DNA of 64,000 nucleotides, from positions 31,982,122 to 32,046,121 of the forward strand of contig CM038470.1 of the NCBI GenBank assembly GCA_021464415.1, written 5' to 3'. The notes beneath the pieces are model-generated. The model ran no database searches. It was not told the DNA's origin and worked only from the letters and a program-made list of their open reading frames with translations. The DNA is from Lonicera japonica. Its lineage: Eukaryota > Streptophyta > Magnoliopsida > Dipsacales > Caprifoliaceae. The position numbers and the translations under genes are program-made. This document shows positions 57,190 through 64,000 of this stretch, in pieces (position 1 is the first letter of the stretch; each line of letters begins with the position of its first letter).

Positions 57190-59756
57190 AGATGCAACCA
57201 TTGGTTCCCAAAAACAGCTATCAAAAGTCATTATACATTTATCTTTTCAATTAAAAAAAGAAGTTTCTAAAAATAAAAATCCTAAAAAAATTACAGAATC
57301 TAGAATCCAAAAAAAGAAAGACCAAATGGGCGGGAAAAATTTGGGGGTTGTTTTGTTTTAATATATATATATGTTCATTTTTTTAGTACGGTAGTTGTAA
57401 ATTTATTATTTGAATAAAAAAATAGTATTGTATAATTATTATTTTATATTCAGAAAAGAAAGTCTAATTAGTAAAACTCGAATTTAAAATATCTAAACTA
57501 AGGTGGATTTTTTTTCCTGATCATTGGTTTCTACTTAGTCCACCTAGGGACGTTGTGTGCCTGCCAAAAAAAAATCTAAGAACTTGAGAGCGTCTTTAAT
57601 ATTAACTTTTAGTTCATGTTTATTTTTTTAAATGCAACAGTAAAATAATAACTCGTGGCTCATTTTCACACTCTTTTTAAATGTCGATCAACACTTACTA
57701 CTAAGGTGTTAAACCATTGGCAATCTTCGCTTTAGGTGTAGGGTCTTTATTCATTATTAGTTCATATATTAATCTCAAGTCATTTGCTTTCTCCAATTTA
57801 AAATTTTGGGTTCATAGCAATATTCAAATAGCTTTTTCTTCATTTTATCGATAAATATTTGCGTCCTTTTTCCTAAACACTTTCTATAACATAAAAGACA
57901 TTAAAATGATTTGTTGAAAAAGGCTAACTTTACCATTTCAACACATTGGTGTCAAAATTTAAAGGAGTAATTAAGTAAGCACTTTTAAACTTTGAGGGAT
58001 TCTTCCCACAAGAGGGCAATCTGAAGCTCTAAGTTTGAACTTGGAGAAAGTGCAAAAGCTAGAACATTGAAGTAAAATCCTAATATCCATTATTTAATGA
58101 ACATCTTTAGGTTATGTTAACTTATATTTTAAAGGCACGCGTTAGCAACCTATTCAAAAATAAATTTTTGATACAAATTAAATACACAGATTGTCATATA
58201 TAGGGTTATATTTTATATTTATAATATGTTTAACACGTATTTTTATAATATACAAGTTAACATTTTTCAACGCTTTGTTTCGTAAAGTATTGCATACATA
58301 TTGTAGGTGGTGTTTTATCGTCCCAATACAGGTCCGGCCCACACTGGAAGAATGATCACTGGACCTCTCTCTTTTTCTCTCCTTCCTTGTTTTCTTTGCC
58401 ACCCCCTGTTTTTGTGGACATCCTTTTCTATTTATACTCTTACATTTCGTGTTTTCCAAGATGAATTAGGTCACTGGTGAAATTACTATCTGGGGCATTT
58501 TTAGGGTTTACGTGGCACTACCTTCTCTCTCCCTCTGTCAAGGAAATAGCTGTTATAACTAACCTTCCTTCACTTTACACGTGTTGATCAGCCGTTCGTT
58601 GGTACGGTAATCCCTCATCATGGGACGACGCCAGTGAATATCCTTTTCTCATTGATGAGCTGGCTTGTACGTATATATCCTTATCCATATACCCAAAGTT
58701 ACTCATAAATATATAATCTTTGATCGGCGTAACCCTCTCATGTTCGGCAGATCTGTCTTTTTGTTCGGCAGTAATTCACACGGTTCCCTTGTGCTTATTG
58801 GATTTCATCCGTGACTCCTTTCATTCCTTGGGATATTCGGGTCCCGCCTTGTATATTCGGCCCATGAGGGGATTTTGGAACTAATTCGGCCCAAGAACAA
58901 AATGTTCAAAACTATACTCCCACACATATTATAGTAGAAAGTTCAATTTCTTTGTAACATTGTTTTAAAAGGAAAGAAAAGATAAAGAGGTTGCCCAATT
59001 ATTAAATTGGGGCAATTTTTGTTTCCAATAATTAGTTGGTAAATCACAATTTAACGTTTGGTATATTAAGAAATGTTTTGAGTATATTAAGAAAAAAGAG
59101 AGAAACCGAACCATTAGTTACCATCCATTAATGTTGTAATTAGGCCTTATCAACAACCATGGCTCATAACAAAGTTCTTTGAAAAAGGCAAATCAAGAAA
59201 ACTTAATTCGTCATTTGGTTGAAGTTTTTGTTAATTTCTGATATTTAAAATAATAATTTTACATTAAAATTTTAAGACTTATTACATTTGAACCAAACGA
59301 ATACGAAATTTCTAAGGTATTATTGGTAATTGCCATTCATGATTTCATTTCAAGTGTCACCACACATATATATATGGATTCTCTGTTTTAATTTCTAGTA
59401 GTGGTTGACCATTGCCAACTTCCCCTATTCTATTCTTTCCAGCAAGCCATTATAAATATTTGTATTGGATACCAGTAATTAAAGATTAGAGACACCCTTT
59501 ACTTCTTAGATTCAATACTCTTTTTAAAAAAATAACTAAGTCTTTGATACTCTTGGACACTCTTACTTTTTGCTTTTCCAGATGATTCAAATTTAACATT
59601 CTATTTTCATTTCTGGAAAATAATATTGTTAATTTAAGGAGTCTTTAGTCTTTATTCTATTTTCATCTTCTTTATTAAGAAGCAATGGCAAGATGATTCT
59701 GGCTTATCTTAGCTATCATTTTCCTATTCAACTTTGGAATGAACCAGTTTTAAAAA
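57190..59756. other. Intergenic DNA, possible old LTR or promoter-like segment, no gene seen
   Basis: No coding domain is recognised. The stretch 58300-58900 is GC-richer, with CTATTTATACTC near 58429 (a minus-strand TATA-like AGTATAAATAG) and pyrimidine-rich runs; it could be a solo LTR or other element remnant, but no paired ends were found. The minus-strand frame at 58459-58178 is not family-like. Confidence 0.35.
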
Positions 59757-59759
59757 CTT

Positions 59760-59935
59760 GGTCCGTTCGGTAGCGTTTTTAGAGGCCCGTTTTTGTTTTT
59801 TGAGTCCAAATACAGATAAAAAATGAGTTCGGTGGGATGTTGATAAAAACAAGGAAAATGTTTTCGTTCTCGGAAATTTTGTTTTCTCGTTTTCATTTTC
59901 TGAAAACATTCTCCTAAAACGTGACCGAACGGACC
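59760..59935. mobile_element. Short MITE with GGTCCGTTCGGT ends
   Basis: A 176-bp element whose ends GGTCCGTTCGGTAGCG and complement GGTCCGTTCGGTCACG are inverted repeats, flanked by CTT on both sides. The interior is AT-rich with inverted GAAAATGTTTTC-like motifs. Its reading frame is not a gene. Confidence 0.68.
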
Positions 59936-60980
59936 CTTAGAAGCAAGATCTAACCAATTTTATGGGGAGAGGAAACACCACATATGAAATTAAATCAAAC
60001 CAATCTAGGTTAAGTTGGTTCAGTTTCGGTTTTTAATGTCATACAGCATGATATATATTGTTGATTCGTTACCTAACAATTAGCTTTTGAGAGAGATGGA
60101 ATCTAACATAATATATAAGAGGTTTGATTTTTGCAAGTATAGGGTTTAAGTCCTGGCGCTCTGCATTTTGTTCCCCTTTGCGTTTGTGCAATATTAACTT
60201 TTTGTGATTGTGCATTAGATGTGCTTCGGTTTGCCCACCATCTATCTATCATATCAAGCTTTTGGGAGATACTAGTGCAAATAAACCAAAAACATTCTAT
60301 GGTTCTTAATGTATATTTTAACTCGAAAGGTCAATCTCATTCAACCATTCGACTGATTCCTATTTTTTGAAGGTTAAATTATCCATATAGCACTACTTAA
60401 CAGAAAGAATACCCTCAGAATAATGTAAAAGAAAGAAAGAATATTGATAAAGAAGTGAAAGATAGTGATGGGAAGAGTCATTATTCTTAACATGACAAAA
60501 TTCAAGGATCCTCTAAACTAGAAAATGTAAATTATTATCACTTGCCGATTCAACCTGGTAAAATATCCTAGAATTTATTTTCTTCTAACAGTAAAATCAA
60601 CCAACCTTCTAAATACTTGCCTTCTCATTGAAAAATTAGCATACGATAATCCTTTTTTTTTCCACTTAGGAAATAAAAATTGTAGTCACAATCTTAAGAA
60701 TTAGCTAACAAATAATATTTACATTTTTTTTTTCAATAAGGGAAAAAAGCTTTATGTACACAGTACACCTATATCATATAAAGATAGCTGCTTCTTTGAA
60801 AAAATCAATCAACAAAAGAAATACTTGAAATCTTTGATCAAATGAAATGAGGAGCTTATTATTGTTAGTGTGAGAAAAAAGAACCTCAATCAGTTACCTA
60901 TATATCTGCACAGTATCTTGTTAGCGGCCTCATCTTAAACTCTGCAAACAAAAAACCTCACAATTTGACTAAAATCCCAC
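59936..60980. other. AT-rich intergenic DNA, no gene seen
   Basis: A possible B-box-like AGGGTTTAAGTCCTGG near 60140 could belong to an old SINE, but no A box is convincing. Nothing else is recognised. Confidence 0.4.
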
Positions 60981-62109
60981 CTAATTATTGCAATCCATAG
61001 GATGATCGATTGTATTAAAATTTCTTGGTCTTGTAGCCAATGCGCTTCAAATTTCAAAACTCTTTTCCTCAACATAATTCTCCTCCAAACCCATATCGCC
61101 ATAATGTCGAGAATTTTCATCATCCATTGAATAATCACCCGGTCTATCACACAAAGCCGAGTAATCTTCCCTCATAATAAGAGCATTATGAAGTATCGAA
61201 CACGCACCAATATAAGCCATTACAGTCTTCAACTTTGCGTCGATTGGCCTGCTCAAAACCCCCCAATTCTTCAAACTTGCAATGGTCCTAAGCACCGGTA
61301 AATGCATAGCGCGATGGATTCTTCAAACTTGCAATGGTCCTAAGCACCGGTAAATGCATAGCGCGATGGGCAACATTGAAATTCTCTTCAATCAAACTGG
61401 GCATTAGATCAACAAATGCTACAATTAACCATGGACGCAAAGGGTATCCTCCACCCCCTAACAAATACTGAGGTATAGTTACATCTTTTAAATACATAGG
61501 CAGCGAATAAAGCAAATTTCCAATTTCAATGTCTTTGTACAATGATGAGAAGTTAAGAACACGCAAATTGCTCTTGTTACCACGAAAACCGGCAACAACG
61601 CTTAAAATCCTTGAATTTGAATCAACTGCAATTTGAGCTTTTAAAACCTATAGCAATTTATGAGTCTGCAGCAATTGGGGAGTCAGTTAGGGCTTTGAAA
61701 TTAGATGACACCGTCTCGAGTTCGTTAGGGTTGGAAACCTTAGCCATAACCGAAAATTGGTACAAAGAACACGACAAAGTTGTTTTTCACAGAATTTGGT
61801 GATCGGTTCCTTTACTTAGCACTGGTGGGAGATTTTGTGGTAATCGGAGCCGGTGGCGAATCGGAACAAGCCGATGCATAGCCTAACCTCAGCTGGGAGG
61901 TTAAGTGGTTGCGTTTGATGTTTTTGGAAAGATAGGAAATGATTTCTAAGGTGGAGAGGAAGCGGTGGATTAGGGGAAAAGGTTTTCCTGGGAATTGGGA
62001 GTGGAGTTGGTGATGGAGAGAGAGGGTTTGAGGAGGGGAAAATAAGGAGGACAAGGGTGAGTTGGGAGATTAGGGAAGAGAGTAGAGCTGCCAAAGCAGG
62101 GGAATCCAT
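60981..62109 (-). pseudogene. PIF/Harbinger (DDE_Tnp_4) transposase-derived gene, decayed
   Basis: It resembles the plant nuclease/ALP1-like family, most like the intronless Arabidopsis PIF-type gene At3g19120 as I recall it. The start is MDSPALAALLSSLISQL at 62109. Conserved parts in order are LPAEVRLCIGLFRFATGSDY, KFCEKQLCRVLCTNFRLW, AQIAVDSNSRILSVVAGFRG, PQYLLGGGGYPLRPWLIVAF and KLKTVMAYIGACSILHNALI. Breaks include a TAA after ISHQC near 61819, a frameshift after FPTL, loss of the block that should hold the first catalytic Asp, a 52-bp tandem duplication at 61269-61372 and a TGA after EEKSFEI (61049-61047). Beyond that the frame continues (SALATRPRNF) to TAG at 60983-60981. The family includes domesticated, non-transposing proteins; this copy cannot make a full product. 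Confidence 0.88.
61269..61372. repeat. 52-bp tandem duplication inside the PIF-type pseudogene
   Basis: CTTCAAACTTGCAATGGTCC starts at 61269 and at 61321 and both copies run without difference through GCATAGCGCGATGG. Because 52 is not divisible by three it shifts the frame. Identity of the two copies suggests it is recent compared with the other breaks. Confidence 0.95.
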
Positions 62110-62323
62110 TTTCTGTCTTTTTCTTTTCTTTTTTTTTCCTGGGAATCGGAGGATTTGGATTTCTGACAGAGAAGCAACTGTGTAAATATTGAATCTGAGC
62201 GAACGAGACAAAAATACAATTTGCTGCATAAAAAAATATATTAACAGTTAAAAAAAAATAAAAATTAAAAGGGATATTGAAACTGAAAATAAAAATAAAA
62301 TATAGTACTTAGATAATGAGTTA

Positions 62324-62701
62324 GGCTACAAAGAGAGATTCCCTTACTTTAATAAAAAGAAGGGATAATTATTTAGAGGTGTAAATTAATGAATTTTTTT
62401 ATGAAACTTTGTAAAGATGATCTATATATTGACTAGATTACCTCCACAAAAATTCATAGAAAAATTCAACCTAGAAGTGAGTGTTTTGAAAAATTGATAT
62501 ATATGTACATTTTCGGCCGTTAAAATTTTTGATGATCATCTCACCCAGTTTTAGGTTGAATTTTTTTATGAAATTTAGTGGAAGTGATCTACTCATAATA
62601 TAGATCATCTCTACAAAATCTTACGAAAAAATTCATCGATTTACCCCTCTAAATGATCATCCCTTCTTTTTGTTAAAGTGAAGGAATCCCTCTTTATAGC
62701 C
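62324..62701. mobile_element. Foldback MITE with TA flanks
   Basis: A 378-bp element almost wholly palindromic. The left arm GGCTACAAAGAGAGATTCCC pairs with the right arm (complement GGCTATAAAGAGGGATTCCT) and pairing continues for about 180 bp per side with few mismatches. Flanking TA dinucleotides (62322-62323, 62702-62703) suggest a Tc1/mariner-type (Stowaway-like) MITE. A related, more decayed sequence lies near 14630-14840. Confidence 0.82.
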
Positions 62702-62703
62702 TA

Positions 62704-64000
62704 GCTCCTTAGATAATTACTAAAATTTATATTAAGAAACTATGCGCAAAACACTTGGTTGCGGAAATTTAAGTGGTAAAAAATCTTGGTTGTAGTAAAG
62801 AGGTTCCATGTTTGATTTGAGCTAAAGGAACTTGTACCTTAACATCAAGATTTATGAATGGATTAGGGGACATATTGTGCTCCTCAAACCATTGCACAAT
62901 GAATTTAACCATTGCCAGTTGTGAAATTTTGCCATCGCACAATGAAACAAAGACTTATACCGAGTTTAAAATTAGTTTCAATCGAAAAATACAATGAGTC
63001 AGTATGGAGACATGAAGAATGTAACACACAAAACAACAAAATAAATTTTTATATGTAAAATACCTTCATATACAAAATTGATTCGTTAAAAGTTATAAGT
63101 AGCCCATCACAAAAAAAAATTTGATGTGCATCAATGGTGATATTATCTATGAGAGCGTTTGGGGAAATGGGGATGAGACACAGAGGTGGGGTTAGAAGAG
63201 TGATAATAACAACAATTCACAAAAACCACCGAAGCAAATAATGTGCACCCTATAACATTGTGGACCAAAGATGGATTTCAATATGTAATATAGTTGGATA
63301 TATATATTGGGCCTAATACGGAATGGTAATTACTATAGTGTGGGAAAAAGGCCAATACGACCCTTTTGTAGGTAAGCCCACACGGTATATTAGGCAAAAT
63401 CCAAAATGAAAATATAAAAGTCAACCAATTAACATAAATTCAAAAAATCTACCTGATCATCATTTAATCCTAACATAAATCCAATTGCCAAAAAATCTGG
63501 AAAACTATAGTACCTAATCTAAATTCAAATTAAAAAAATTCAAGTCAAACAATTAAAATAGATTCGAAATTTAAAATTTGACTTAATTGATATTATCAAA
63601 GTGTACCCTAAAATTACATTTTCAACTACAACTAGAATATCAGGCATTTTTATGATTTCATGTAAGCATAATATGGTTACCAAGCATTTTGCTTTTAGAA
63701 AATTAGAATGGTTAAGCAAACATTTTAGAATGGTTACCATGCTTATCCTCGAATGTTAAAGGTTGGAATCGAATGATTGTTTCACATTGTTCTTGGTGAA
63801 GCAAAATTTCATCACAAGGCAATGGCAGCTATAGCGGTGGAGGCACTAATACGGTGGAGTAATTTTGCAGCAATAACTCAAAACGTTGTAAACTTTCAAT
63901 TGCTTCCATTCCTTATATTTATTAATTTATTATTAATATTAATTACTTAGTAGCAATTATTAATTAATGCATTTGCATGATTACTTTTACCTTCTTGTTA
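62704..64000. other. AT-rich intergenic DNA to the window end, no gene seen
   Basis: The short frame at 63740-63540 has no recognised motif. A weak SINE-like stretch (GGTTCCATGTTTGATTTGAG near 62803) has a poor B-box match. Nothing else is supported. Confidence 0.4.

Noticed and set aside
58178..58900. Candidate solo LTR
   Set aside because: Only a TATA-like motif and GC shift were seen; no TG/CA ends or target duplication could be paired, so it is left as unassigned intergenic DNA.

Overview
This is a plant nuclear window, most likely from a eudicot. The evidence is plant-type U1, U2 and U5 snRNA genes with the plant USE + TATA promoter, a cytosolic 40S ribosomal protein S16 (uS9) gene with a telo-box, plant mobile domain (PMD) and DUF7745 coding sequence, a Ty1/copia element primed by initiator tRNA-Met, and many plant hAT, Mutator, PIF/Harbinger, Helitron and SINE elements in very AT-rich DNA. 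The species cannot be named from the sequence. Only two parts look like conserved host genes: the snRNA genes and RPS16.

Layout. (1) 1-8.05 kb is a GC-richer mobile-element block. It holds a DUF7745-like fragment (minus strand, in-frame TGA), a five-exon PMD gene (minus strand, 4664-924), two minisatellites and a plus-strand LTR-like segment. Three TATA boxes (two minus, one plus) are each preceded by an array of the palindrome TTGTCGCGCGACAA, 15 copies in all. (2) 8.05-12.36 kb is a minus-strand Ty1/copia element that has lost its 3' part and carries three nonsense codons. (3) 12.4-28.4 kb is AT-rich intergenic DNA with MULE, hAT and Harbinger-type non-autonomous elements, SINEs and tandem duplications. 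(4) 28.7-45.3 kb is a set of old, diverged, head-to-tail copies of a roughly 3.6-4.2 kb non-coding unit. Copies differ by inserted elements, so several empty sites are visible; the insertions include a 1.43-kb foldback element with nested hairpins, a small Helitron and two hAT elements. (5) 45.4-54.4 kb is a minus-strand spliceosomal snRNA cluster: intact U1, U1, U5 and U2, then decayed U5, U2, U1 and a U2 fragment. Its second half is interrupted by a LINE remnant and a hAT element. (6) 54.66-55.09 kb is intact RPS16. (7) 55.3-64 kb holds a Helitron helicase remnant, tandem repeats, a PIF-type transposase-derived pseudogene (62109-60981) and foldback MITEs.

How the parts relate. The snRNA genes share one promoter design: USE and TATA about 38-42 bp apart (roughly four helical turns) and TATA about 28 bp before the RNA, as expected for RNA polymerase II snRNA genes. 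The PMD and DUF7745 genes and the plus-strand LTR-like promoter share the CG-rich palindrome just upstream of TATA, suggesting one factor or silencing pathway acts on all three. All matches to families are by reading; no database search was run.
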